In this document: positions 13,728 to 25,312 of the stretch, in pieces
How the letters are laid out: the number at the start of each line of letters is the position of its first letter
Position numbering within the stretch: the first letter of the stretch is position 1
Assembly (NCBI RefSeq): GCF_950023065.1
Contig: NC_088677.1
Coordinates: forward strand, 11,178,001-11,242,000
DNA: 64,000 bases
Direction: 5' to 3'
From: Planococcus citri
Taxonomy: Eukaryota; Arthropoda; Insecta; Hemiptera; Pseudococcidae
Position numbers and translations under genes: made by a program
Notes under the pieces: model-generated
Seen by the model: the letters and a program-made list of their open reading frames with translations, nothing else
The model's database searches: none
Told to the model about the DNA's origin: nothing

Positions 13728-16700
13728 GGTCAATTTTCGAGACATTTTTAAACTCGTTTTGTGACCTATACTTGAAGTCTCTCTTCTCCTTGATGTGATG
13801 GAAAGGGGCTCGAATTTTGGTCATGTAACGGGAGCATACCCCTGATGTGCTTTTTGCGCGATTCCTACAGGGTGTTTCAAAAGTCGAAATTTCAAATGTA
13901 AGAAGTAGGTACTTGAGGAGACGATCAAAGAACGTTAAATTATGACTGGTTATCTATTTGTATATTTAAGGAGCCACACTCGAAATTCACCAATTTTGAA
14001 AAAAAAAAAAATAATAATCACAAATAAGAAAAAGTTTGGGTCATCCAAACAAAGACCATAATCCATACTTAGTACTCGAGTGGATGAACAGAAAATGTTA
14101 TTAATGATGGATTGCTTATTTTCAAAATTGAAGGGTCAAACTTGATTCAACATTTTTAAATTTGTTGTGCCCTAGAGTTTGAAAATTTTGAATCTTCAAA
14201 TTGTTTACGCCCCTTCGATTTCCTCACTGCAAACGGATGATGGTTTCTCCACTTCTGCATCGGGGAAACTTTTTACGAGTTCAGAAGAAAATTAATCAGC
14301 AGTTTTTTTCTTCATTTTTTTTTATCATTTTGACAGGTTTTAAGCCTGTCTTACACGTATGTACTTTTTCATCACCGAATTTGTTATTTTTGTGCCAATT
14401 TTGTAGTTTTAACTAGGTACCTAATCATACCTATGAGTACATTATTCAATTTTCCATTTTGATAGGTAATGATTTATTTTTCGAAATTTTCGATTATTTT
14501 TGGTAATTTTACGAAGAGATGTGCTGAAGTTTCGCGGTGATGCGTGCTTAAATTTTTAAATTACCTATTTTCAACGGTTTCAGGTACCTATGTTGGTATT
14601 CAATGGAAATTTGAAGAGTTTTTGAGCAATTTTACCAGAATTTTGCACGGTTTTTCTGATGTTTCATGCATTCAATTTTTTTTCAAAAGTCGAGAACTTT
14701 TTACCATGTTCAAATTGAAAGGAAAATAACGTCTTACTCAGACGTCTCTGACGCTCGCTCGATTATTGTAGCATTTTCAAGTGAGTTTGTGCTGTACAAC
14801 TGAATCAGTGTTGTATGAATCGTTCACAAACGTCTTATATTCAGTAGATGCGAGAACAAGTGAGCTAATCCACTTGAGGAGTTCCATGGAAAAGGGGTCT
14901 TAGTCAATTTTTTTTTGTTTTTTTGATTTTTACAATTCTGAATATATTAAAAAAAATTTTTTTTTCATCAGTTCCATCATATTCAGTGGTTTGCAAAACT
15001 CGAAATTTACTACTTTGGAAAAAAATCATCAAGAATAAGAGAATGTTTGAATCACTCATAGGAAGTCCAACAACTCGCAGTACTCGAGTAAACGAACAAA
15101 AAAATGTTACGATGATAATGGCTCATCTTTAAAATTGACAGGGTAAACTTGATTCTAAATTTCTAAATTTGTTATGCCCTAGATTTTGAAAATTATAAAT
15201 TTTCAAATTAATTACGCCCCTTCGATTTCCTCACTTAATACTTATTCCTCACGAAAACAAAAACTCTCTTGCAATCAGCAAAGAAAATCATTTAACTGCA
15301 GTTTATTTCTTAATTTTTTCAATGTACCTACCTAAATGATTAAACTAGAACTCTGTGAACTGTTCTCGCCAACTTTCAAGGATCTACAAGTTTTGCATCA
15401 TTTTGACTGGTTTTAAGTCTGTCTTTGTCTTATGTATTTTTTTGAATTTTTTCACTACCGAATTGGTGATTTTTGTGCAAATTTTGTAGTTTTAACAAAT
15501 GACATGGATACGTTATTCAATTTTTGTTACGTTTAATTCCGCTTTGATAACGAACTATTTTTAATAATTTCAAACATTTTCGGAAATTTTTCGAATAAAT
15601 CTGCTGGAATACCTAATATAGTGTCTGATAAGTTGGTTGAATGATTTTTATTGTATTGCACACAATTCATTGTTGGCGATTTTCAATGATTGAGGTGATT
15701 TTTTTACAGTTCTTACGACAAATTTCAATACCTTACATTTTGATCAATTTTCTCAAAATTTTGTCTAGTTTCAATATCTGACATTCAGTTGAATGATTTT
15801 TATATTTTTTATGATATAATGTGCAATTCAAGTTTTGGTAATTTTCAGTAATTTATGCGACTTTTGCGAGATTCTTCTTGAATTGGAAATGTGTTTTCAG
15901 TTGTCAGATGCATTTAATTTTTTTTTCCACGTTGAGAACTATTTACCATGTTCAAATTGAAAGAAAAATAATTACTTACTCTGACGCTCACTCGTGTATT
16001 TTAGATGTGTAACCACTTCTGGAATACTTGCGAGCTTTTTTTCAAAAACCAAAAAACTTGAAAAATTCCCTAGTGTTTAAAAAATGATTCATACTGATGA
16101 AATTTTAGATATTCACAAGTGAACAATCAAATAAGTTTTGTATGAATCGCTCACGAACGTTGTGATTTTGTCAAATGTGATTGCTAATGTTATTGCGATG
16201 TTTCCTTCGACTATATAATAATGCAGGATGATCGAAAACGATTTATTGAGAAAATGCATCATTGATTCTCGAACGAATTAATCTGTTTTACCTACGCGAA
16301 TCGTTCACGAACGTATTTTCTCCATTACAGTGACTGTCCGCTAATTCTTTCATTACTTTTCAACCCGTCAGGATCCTCACTTGGATTACTTGAATCTATT
16401 CCACCTGCCAAAACAGAAACCCTCTTGCAATCAGCAAATAGATGATGGATTCTCAATTTCGTTGGTGGCTCTCCCAGTGCAGCAAATTCAGAAAATTATC
16501 CATTCGTTCAAGAACGTTTTGAATCAGTTCTGGAATCGTTCACGAATGACTTAATTTCACAAATGATGGGAAACTTGAGTTTTTTTTTTACCCTGAGATG
16601 TTAAAATTTGGATAAATATTGGCCACAATGAAAAACGTGCTCATAGATGGATTCACTTTTCATCATTTTTATCGATTCGAGCCTTCGATTATGGCTCTCG

Positions 16701-16735
16701 AAAAACACATTTTTACCTCTTTCATCATCGAATGT
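13728..16735 (+). repeat. Higher-order repeat copy IV, truncated and rearranged
   Basis: The copy begins at GGTCAATTTTCGAGAC, with part of the block just upstream deleted relative to the other copies. The first landmark is broken: near 14220 the text runs from CCTCACTGCAAACG straight to GATGATGGTTTCTCC. It is followed by E, F, an MITE fragment, C, L at 15265, E and F. A single copy of the block tandemly triplicated at 21512-22126 lies at about 15945-16145. Then come a G-like block, L at 16425, G and a transition block. Confidence 0.65.
14876..14989. mobile_element. TIR-MITE, 3'-truncated copy 4
   Basis: The left terminus GAGGAGTTCCATGGAAAAGG follows the usual ACTT. The element breaks after CATATTCAGTGG and joins directly to module C (GCAAAACTCGAAATTTAC), so the right half and the right inverted repeat are missing. 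Confidence 0.7.
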
Positions 16736-18700
16736 GTTTTCCTGAGAAAAAAAAACTTGTTCACCAATTTTTGAACTCATTTCTGCTAAAACCCTTTTAA
16801 AGCTCCAAAAATGCTCAAAGTTTTTGTATTTTGGGATTGCTAGAAGATTCGAATTTCGAATTTAGTTGGGTACGATGTACAACGTTGCCACAGATGTGCC
16901 TTTTGCAGTACATATTTGATTTTTTTGACTGCTCTTTGCCAAAATTCAATTGTAGAAAGTACTCGTGGAGACGATCAAAGAACGTTATTACGACTGTCTA
17001 TCTTGTAAATTGAAATAGCTACGTGCTTTCCAAAACTCAAAATTCACTAATTTTGAAAAAAAAATCAAAAATGAGAAAATGTTTGAATCATTTAAACGAC
17101 GTCCATAATCCATTGTATACTCGAGTGGACGAACATAAAATATTATTATGACTACAGTTCCTGTTTTAAAAATTGAAGGGTCAAACTTGATTCGAAATTT
17201 CTAAATTTGTTGTGCCCTAGATTTTGAAAATTTTGAATTTTTGAATTCTTTACGCCCCTTCGATTTTCTCATTTGAAACTATTCCTCGTGAAAACAGAAA
17301 CTCTCTTGCAATCACCCAATCAGCAATATTAATGAGCGATGGTTTCTCCATCCCTATTGTGACCGCAATTGGTAGCAGTTCATGTCTTTTATGAGCTCAA
17401 AAGAAATTTAACAGCAATTTATTATTCTTAATTTTTTCAATTGAATGATTAAACTGGAATTCCATAAACTGATCTTCACAAATTTCAGGTATCTACAACT
17501 TATCGTTTGCCCTGTGCCAAGATTCAAGTGTAAAAATTACCTACTCGAGGAGACAATAAAAGAACGTTATTATGATGGGTTGATTCAAAGTTTCTAAATT
17601 TGTTGTCCTAAATTTCAAAAATTTTGAATTTTCAAATTGTGTATCATCTTCAATTTCCTTACTTGAAACCAACCTATTCCTTGTGAGAACAGAAACTCTC
17701 TCGCAATCAGCAAATACTAAATGATGGTATCCCTACTACTGTTTCTGTGTTCAAAAGAAAATCAACAGCAGTTTCTTTTTTGAAGGGTTTCAAGTCTGTT
17801 TAACGCATTTTTTCACCACCGAATTTGTGATTTTTCACAGAGTCAAAATAATGAAACTGAAACTAGCTGTCGTTTCAGAATTTTTGACAGTACCTAATTG
17901 AGTTAACTCAGTTTGATTACCTAATACGTCTTATACATATTTAGTAGATGTGAGAGCAGGAGAGCTAATCCATTAGAAGCTCTTCCAATGCAGCATATTC
18001 AGAAAATCATTCATTCGTTCTCGAACGATTTGAATCAGTTCAGGGATCATTCACAAACGACTTAATTTAATTTGACTCGCAGATAGGCTACAGCATGACA
18101 GCTCCAGTACTTTTTTGTTAGCGTTCTTGTGTATTCAAATTCTAAATTCAAAAAAAAATCGACGGATTTTGAAAGTTACTCAGTAGAAAAATTTCTCATA
18201 TTTAGGCGTCGGCGTCGGTACATCACAGTAAAGTGTTTCTCTTATGTGGCCACCCGTTCCTCCAGTTTTGGTGAACCAATTGGGTCTGGAGAGTTGGAGA
18301 CTGGCTTATTGTCTATAAAACGTTTCAACAATGCTAAATTTTGTCTGAATATAATAATACCTAACAAAATTAAATTTGAAATTAACTTACTGAAGAAGAA
18401 ACCTTACCTGACTTCCCCAATAATAGCATAGGTAATAAAATATCTGGTCGATTTTTCATATTTTTGTTCTCATAATACTTAGGTACCTAATTATCTTCAT
18501 GTTCATTTATTTGTGTTTCATTTCTGAAATTATTGGCAAATATTCTAACGTCTTTTGTGCAAGCTGATTGGTAAATTGATAACAATAAAATAATAAAAAC
18601 ATATACTTGGTATAAAATTAATTATAAGATAAGTAGAAACGAATGCTCGCCCATATCTTATTTTCTGAGCGCTGAATTCATTAATTCTAATCTGTAATAT
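16736..18700 (+). repeat. Segmental duplication, right copy (partner 11460-13320)
   Basis: It is paralogous to 11460-13320 at an offset of about 5.2-5.4 kb, with landmarks at 17300 and 17697 and an MITE-free G block near 17960. It retains a 130-bp stretch at about 18230-18360 that is missing on the left. On the minus strand that stretch reads NSPDPIGSPKLEER. The paralogous block near 37975 reads PMGSLKLENL in the same frame, so this may be a coding remnant. The right end (18540-18690) holds module M. Confidence 0.8.
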
Positions 18701-19322
18701 TAATCCAACCCATTTTGATGAAAATGGTCCAGTCTCAAATAAAAGTATTTGAGATTCTTGCAAATTGACTTCTGGATTGGACCCTCGGATCCAAAATCCG
18801 CAGCGTCTGAGTCGGTTGGGTGAATGGAAGAGTGCCAAAAAAATGTGAATTCTGCAGATGTTGACCCTTGACCTTGAAATTTTATGTGCTTATTCAACTG
18901 TATCGTGTTTTTTAACCCTCAGAGCAACCTACAGCCGTACATTGATTCACATATAATACATAATTTAAAAATAATGAGAATCCCTGAAACCTATACTTCT
19001 GTGATCACTCACCAACTCAGAATTCATTTCTACATGGAATAGGTAATATGAACTCAAAACATATCTTGTGCTGCCATTTTATGAAAGTTATCTGACGTGA
19101 TTATTTCTTTTAAACTTGTCACGCTTCTCGTTTAAAACAGAAACTCCCTTGCAATCAGCGAACAATGGCCATTTATTCACATTACGAAATATACATACCT
19201 AGGCCTATTTCAAACATAACTTTTCATAATTTCAATCATTTTTGCAAATTTTTCGCGGAAATCTGCCTAAATTTCGCGATGTTACCTGCATAAATTTTTA
19301 AATTAGTCATTTTCTACGGTTT
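18701..19322 (+). repeat. Modules N and A with landmark L (19146)
   Basis: Module N (GGAAGAGTGCCAAAAAAATG ... TTTTTAACCCTCAGA) lies at about 18780-18930 and recurs near 23290, 50800, 58925 and 62785. Module A follows (GAATCCCTGAAAC ... CATGGAATAG), ending in the landmark at 19146. The remainder is module E. Two overlapping minus-strand open frames of 65 and 97 codons here are not supported as genes. Confidence 0.7.
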
Positions 19323-19360
19323 GATTTTAAAAATTCTGAATATATTAAATTTTTTTCTTA

Positions 19361-20698
19361 TGTAGAGGTGTGGAGGGTATCCGTTCTTGCCACCTGGGTG
19401 TTAACCTGCTACATGTATCGAAGATGCTACTAGGGGTGACGTTGAAAGGGTAGCAAACTCCGATGGGGAAGAATGTCGGGAAACACTCTTATACTAGGCC
19501 AAGGCTGAGGTACAGCTGCTAAGATCGTAGAATGAACGCGACACAATAAAAGTTGATACTGGTGGTACTTTAAGACGCTTTATTATGTGAGTCAGAGACA
19601 GCTTCTCTAAGTTACGCTGCTCTATTACAATATATACACGACTACACAAAATACGAGGGGCGTCTCAAAAGTAAGTTTCGCTATTTTTTTTCTCCGGAAC
19701 TACTGGACCAAACTGGATGAAATTTTGGGGATATTTAATTTTTGAGTTGCTGGTAACACTGTAATTTTTTCAAGTCTCTATGTTGAAGTGATCGCGTGCA
19801 GTAGCTTCTCAAACATAGAGCGATGATTTTAAGTGTCCTTGTCTCTAAATACCTTACATGAAACGATTATTCAACGTCTATTGGAAAAAATTTGGTTCAA
19901 ATTCACGAAGAAATGTGTCGAGTGCATAGACCAAACGTTGTGAGTGTGTAAATGGTGCGTTGGTGGAGGAAATCTTCGGAAGAATTTGCCAAAATGAACT
20001 TACGCTCAGAAAATTCACAATTTGACGGGAAAAGATCGCCTCAACGACAGTCTGACGTCATTTGACAACATTCAAAGCATAAGTGAGCGCTCCGAGGAAT
20101 ATTTCCACCGTCAACGCATCGTTTGGACACTCGCGACGTTTGGTTCATGCACTCGACACATTTCTTCGTGAATTTGAACCAAATTTTTTCCAATAGACGT
20201 TGAATAATCGTTTCATGTAAGGTATTTAGAGACAAGGACGCTTAAAATCATCGCTCTATGTTTGAGAAGCTACTGCACGCGATCATTTCAACATAGAGAC
20301 TTGAAAAAATTACAGTGTTACCAGCAACTCAAAAATTAAATATCCCCAAAATTTCATCCAGTTTGGTCCAGTAGTTCCGGAGAAAAAAAATAGGGAAACT
20401 TACTTTTGAGACGCCCCTCGTATACAAGCGAATGAGTAAAGACACAATTACTACAGTAAGTAAATAAACAAGTCCCTAAGTTGAGCTTACTCATCTGCAC
20501 CGCAGGAATTCAGTCTCAACGTTGTGTAGCAAAGCTAACGAAAAACATACTGATGCTGCTTTCACAGCATCCGATCGGTGAAGCTTCTTCAAACTACACC
20601 GCTAGATCGCGCCGCTAATGGAGCTGCGCGATGCTACGTATATGGGCTCACAACTTCCACTTATGGTGGTAGCTGCAGGCGCACGACCTACCGGTACA
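19361..20698. mobile_element. Candidate solo LTR, disrupted by a foldback mariner
   Basis: The insert begins TGTAGAGGTGTGG and ends CCGGTACA, so it has the TG...CA tips and a TGTA/TACA terminal pair usual for LTRs. CTTA precedes it (19357-19360) and follows it (20699-20702), consistent with a 4-bp duplication. A CTTAT pair at 19357 and 20705 is an alternative reading. Without the nested mariner it is about 570 bp. Its base composition is less AT-rich than the array. No internal retroelement coding region, primer-binding site or second LTR is seen, so a solo LTR fits best. A fragment of another element is possible. Confidence 0.55.
19654..20420. mobile_element. Foldback mariner-like element with transposase 5' remnants in both arms
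   Basis: Two arms of about 330 bp (19654-19980 and 20091-20420) are inverted copies. I count about 7 mismatches in the outer 290 bp. Tips read CGAGGGGCGTCTCAAAAGTA and its reverse complement, and TA flanks both sides (19652-19653, 20421-20422), the hallmark of Tc1/mariner insertion. Each arm, read inward, encodes IHEEMCRVH followed by NVVSV or NVASV. This resembles the amino-terminal helix-turn-helix region of mariner transposase, interrupted soon after. No catalytic domain is present, so it is non-autonomous. It looks like two 5' ends joined head to head, a structure expected from abortive gap repair. High arm identity makes it one of the youngest insertions here. Confidence 0.88.
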
Positions 20699-20870
20699 CT
20701 TATCCTTATCAATTCCACCAGTGACATTGAAGTGTTCTTCCATGAAAAAAAAAACAAAATAAATTGGAAAATGTTTGCTGATAGAAAAAAATTTCAAGTC
20801 CATTTGATTTAAGTACTTGTAAAAATCAGTGAAAAAAATTGACTTAGACCCCTTCTCCACAAAGACCCTC

Positions 20871-21511
20871 ACTTCAGCTCTTCCAATGCAGCATATATTC
20901 AGAAAATTATGAGAGTGAACAAACAAAAAATGGTTACCTTTGATGAAAAATGGAACATCTTTAAACTTGAAGGGTCAAACTTGATTCAAAATTTCTAAAT
21001 GTGTTGTGCCATAGACTTTGGAAATTTTGAATTTTCAAATTGTTTACGCCCCTTCGATTTCCTCACTTGGAACTATTCCTCATGAAAACAGAAACTCTCT
21101 TGCAATCAGAAAAGAAGCTCAGTTTTCTAATTTTTCATCAGTGTATGATTTGTATCTTACAGTGTCTGATTGTATTGCGCACAGTTGATTGTTGATGATT
21201 TTCAATGATTGAGGTGATTTTTTTTGTTTATAGCTTTTTTAAACAGTTCTTACGGCAAATTCAATACATCTACCTAACCTTTTAATCAACTGTCTCAAAA
21301 TTTTGCTTAGTTTTTCTGAGTTATCAATCCACGATGACTTACAATATCTGATAGGTATTCAGTTGAATGATTTCTATGATAATATAATGTGCAGTTCAAG
21401 TTTAGGTAATTTTCAGTGATTTAGGTGACTTTTGCGAGATTCTTCTTGAATTGGAGATATGTTTTCAGTTGTGAAATGCATTTAATTTTTTTTTACATCG
21501 AGATGAACTAT
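20871..21511 (+). repeat. Modules G, C, L (21097), F
   Basis: A shortened G block (GCATATATTCAGAAAATTATGA) joins module C directly. C leads to the landmark at 21097 and then to F (GCACAGTTGATTGTTGATG ... TTTACATCGAGATGAAC), which runs into the tandem array. The GGTA at 21354-21357 is an insertion relative to other F copies. Confidence 0.7.
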
Positions 21512-22126
21512 TTACCATGTTAAAATTGAAAGAAAAACAATGTCTTACTCTGACGCTCACTCGTGTATTTTAGATATGCATCCACTTTTCAAAAGTTGCG
21601 AGATTTTTTCAAAAACGAAGAAACTTCAAAGATTCCCTGGTATTTAAAAAATGATTCATACTGATGAAATTTTAGAATTTCACGAGTGAATGATCAAATA
21701 AGTTGTGTATAAATCGTTACCATGCTCAAATTGAAAGAAAAATAATGACTTACTCTGACGCTCACTCGTGTATTTTAGATATGCATCCACTTTTCGAAAG
21801 TTGCGGGGTTTTTTCAAAAACAAAGAAACTTCAAAGATTCCCTGGTATTTAAAAAATGATTCATACTGATGAAATTTTAGAATTTCACGAGTGAATGATC
21901 AAATAAGTTGTGTATAAATCGTTACCATGCTCAAATTGAAAGAAAAATAATGACTTACTCTGACGCCCACTCGTGTATTTTAGATATGCATCCAGTTGTG
22001 GTAAGTTGCGAGGTTTTTTCAAAAACCAAGAAACTTTAAAAATTCCCTAGTATTTAAACAATGATTAATACCGATGAAAATTTAGAAATTCGCAAGTGAA
22101 CGATCAAATAAGTTGTGTATAAATCG
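21512..22126 (+). repeat. 205-bp tandem repeat, three exact-length units
   Basis: Units span 21512-21716, 21717-21921 and 21922-22126, each starting TTACCATG and ending AAATCG. Units 1 and 2 are nearly identical. Unit 3 is clearly more diverged (for example GTGGTAAGTTGCGAGG against TTCGAAAGTTGCGGGG). The equal length of all three units shows no indels since duplication. A single related copy lies near 15945-16145. Confidence 0.92.
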
Positions 22127-22560
22127 CTCACGACCGTTGTATGATTTTGTCAAATGTGATTGCTAATGTGATGGCGATGTTTTCTTCGACTATTCGTATG
22201 CAGGTTGATCGAAAACGATTTATTGAGAAAATGCATCATTCATATTCTCGAACGAATGAATCTGTTTTGCCAACGCGAATCGTTCACGAATGTATTTCTC
22301 GTCTCGCGACGTTGAATTTAATCCATACATTATGGTTTCTCCATTACTGTGACTGCCTCCTAATTCTTGTATTATACCTTTAAACCCATCACGATCCTCA
22401 CTTGGCTCACTTGAATCTATTCTATTCCGTGTCAAAACAGAAACCCTCTTGCAATCAACGAATAGGTAGATGATGGTTTCTCCATTTTTTCCATACAGAA
22501 ATCGTCTTATGCAATCAACGAATAGATGATGGTTTCTCCATTTCCATGTGCGGAACATCT
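22127..22560 (+). repeat. G-like block and two closely spaced landmarks
   Basis: After GAACGAATGAATCTG and AATCGTTCACGAA, an ATGGTTTCTCC-containing block leads to a landmark at 22445. A second, partial landmark (GCAATCAACGAATAGATGATGG) follows at 22511. The first of the pair reads AATAGGTAGATGATGG, so the two differ by a GGTA insertion within 60 bp. Long minus-strand open frames here fall on repeats. Confidence 0.7.
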
Positions 22561-25030
22561 TGGCAAGTATGAAAGGCAAAAGGCAAATGGCAATGGTCTC
22601 AACGAGAAATGATTGTTTATTTGCAGGGGGATTGACTGATTCCCAAAGCGGATTTTCGGTCGCCATTTTATATTTTGGCCAACTCTTACAGGATGAATCA
22701 CACTTTCAAAAGAGGTTACCAACATTTCTGAAACTATTTATTTTTCGTTCAATTAGATGATTAAACTGTAATTCCATGAACTCAATTTCTCGACAACTTT
22801 CAAGGATCTACTATTTCACACAATTTTGTTTGCCGAATTGGTAATTTTTGGGCCAATTTTGTAGTTTTAATTAATGATAGGGGTACTTTATTCAATTTTC
22901 GCAGCGTTCAATTCCGCTTTGATAATATTTTATTTCTTTTTTGTAGGTACCTAATTTTAATAATTTTTGGAGTTTTTTGATCCAATTTTTAAATGTATGT
23001 AAGTATACCTACCTATCTGAGAATTTTAGTGAAGTTTTGCTCAATTTTTTATGTGATTTCAACTGAGTTTAGCCAGATCTCGGCTCAGTTGGTTGTGTTG
23101 ATTTTATATCAGTTGATGATGATACACTTTTGACAATCTTCATTCAATTTTGAAGACGTCTGATTCTTATGCAGGTCCGGCATGATAAATCCCATTTTCA
23201 AGTCATTTCTCATGTTCAATCATTTCTAGACTGGACTGCAGCCCCCCTCCCTCGATCAAAAATCCACAGAGTCCAAGACAGTTATGCGAATATGGAAAAG
23301 AGCCACATATGCATATTCCGCAGATCGTGACCCTTAACCTTGTAATTCTATGTAGTTGACTGTAAGGTCGATTTTTATGCCATTTTTATAGCACTTTTTA
23401 ACCCTCGGATCAACCTGCAGCTAATATCGACGATTCACCTAAAAGTAATATCTAGTAGGTTAAAAATAATGGGAATTGGGAACCCCTGAAACTCCCTTCT
23501 GGGATCACTCACCGATCCAGAATTAATTTCTACGTGGAGTAATATGAACTAAAAATACATTGTGTACTGCAATTTCATAAAAGTTGAAAATCGTAGGTTT
23601 TTTCTGCTCGTTATTTCTTTTTGAACCGTCACGCTCCTCACTCGAAAATACTCCGCGTGAAAACAGAAACTCTCTTGCAATCAGCGAATAGATGATGGTT
23701 TCTCCAATTCCGGTCTTATGCTTCTGGGACTTCTTTTTTACAATTGGACGATTAAACTGGAATTTTACCAACTTTTCTCGCCAACTTTCAAGGATCTACA
23801 TTTTTAAACAATTTTTTTTTACCGAATTGGCGATTTTTGTGCCAGTATTGTAGTTTTAACCAATGATAGGGGTACTCTATTCAATTTCGGCTGCGATCCT
23901 CACTTGAAAACTATTCTGCGTCGAAAGTCGAAACAGAAACCCTCTTGCAATCAGGGATTCAGGGAATAGATGATTCTATTTTAAACATTATATTGATGGG
24001 GGTATGCCAATTTGGTGTTCGATTTTTACAGGGTTTAGGTAATTCTGGTTTGATAATATTTGATTTATTTTTTGTAATTTCTACCAATTGTTTGCTAATT
24101 TTTCGCAGGAATCTGCTGAAATTCCGCGATGGTGTAAGCGTAAATTTTCAAATTAGTCATTTTTAACGGTACCCAATGGCAATTTGAAGAGTTTTTGAAC
24201 AATTTTACTAGAATTTTGACGGTTTTTCTGATTTTTCACCGATCCCTGTCAACTTGCAGCGCTAGTTCAGTCACTTGTCTGTTGAATTCAAGCGGTATAA
24301 GTTGAATGATTTGTATCAATAGGTATTGCACACAATTATTGATTGTTGATGAATTTTAATGATTGAGGTGATTTTTTTTTAGCTTTTTTCAATGGTTCTT
24401 ACGACAAATTTGAATTCAACAACTTGTGAGCAATTGTCTCAAAATGTTGCTCAGTTTTTCTGAATTATCGTCAATCCACGATGACTTACAATATCTGATA
24501 TTCAGTTAAATGATTTTAGGTAATGATATTAGATAATTATGCAATAATTATTCAAGTTGTGGTAATTTTCAATTTAATTAAGGTGACTTTTGCGAGATTT
24601 TGCTTGAATTAGAGATGTATTTTCAGTTCTCTGATGTTGTCAATTTTTTTTACGTCGAGAACTTTTTACTTACCATGTTTAAATTGAAAGGAAAATAATG
24701 TCTTACTCTGACGCTCACTCGTGTGTTTGAGATTGGTTCGGTAACATTTTAGATTTTCCAAATACCAAGAAACTTTAAAAATTCCCTCGTATTTAAAATT
24801 GATTCATATCTACTGATGTAAGTTAAGAAATTCGCGAGTGAACGATCGAATAAATTTTAGATAAATCGTTCACGATCGTTGTGATTTCGTCTAATATGTG
24901 ATTGCTTATGTACATAATGGCGATGGTTTCTTCGACTAGATATACCTACAGGATGATTCAATAGGTGAATAGGTACGACTTATTGAGAAAATGCATCATT
25001 CATTCTCGAACGAATGAATCTGTTTTACGC
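22561..25030 (+). repeat. Modules D, E, N, A, L (23669, 23939), E, F
   Basis: A short unmatched stretch (22561-22735) is followed by D and E (22750-23060), N (about 23260-23420, with GACTGGACTGCAGCCCCCCT), A (23450-23650), the landmark at 23669, D, a second landmark at 23939, E (24050-24240), F (24260-24730) and a G-like block (24830-25030). The order agrees with the consensus unit. Confidence 0.7.
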
Positions 25031-25312
25031 GAATCGTTCACGAACGTTTCAATTTCCCGTCTCGCAACGTTAAAATTAATCGGAAAACCGAGGGTGACTG
25101 AGGTGAATAAATTCGATTAATTGAGAAAATGATTCTTTCGTTGCCGAACGACTAAATCAATGGTGTATGAATCGTTCACGAACGTTTTAATTTCCGGTCT
25201 CGCGACGTTACATTTAATCGGAAAATCGATGGGTAATAATTGAGGTGATTAAATTCGATTAATTGAGAAAATGATTTTCTTTCGTTTCCGAACGACTGAA
25301 TCAATACCGTAT
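25031..25312 (+). repeat. 138/144-bp tandem duplication
   Basis: GAATCGTTCAC begins at 25031, 25169 and 25313, defining units of 138 and 144 bp. Both carry GAACGTTT.AATTTCC.GTC, AATTCGATTAATTGAGAAAA and CCGAACGACT. The duplication lies inside a G-type block and differs from the 205-bp array. Confidence 0.88.

Larger units (their letters stand above)
19323..20870. mobile_element. TIR-MITE copy 5, split by a candidate LTR insertion
   Basis: MITE interior at 19323-19360 (AAATTCTGAATATATTAAAT) continues at about 20703-20870 (ATCAATTCCACCAGTGACAT ... GACTTAGACCCC) after a 1.34-kb interruption. The right terminus is present and is followed by ACTTCAGCTC as in other copies. The left terminal repeat is missing, replaced by module E at its left edge. 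Confidence 0.75.

Noticed and set aside
20041..20235. 64-codon minus-strand frame in the mariner foldback
   Set aside because: It is in a different frame from the recognisable transposase fragment (IHEEMCRVH), so it is a shadow of the arm.
22220..22666. 148-codon minus-strand open frame
   Set aside because: It runs through two landmark copies and a G-like block. The same peptides (for example ETIIYSLIA...) appear wherever the landmark occurs, so the frame reflects repeat sequence rather than a gene.
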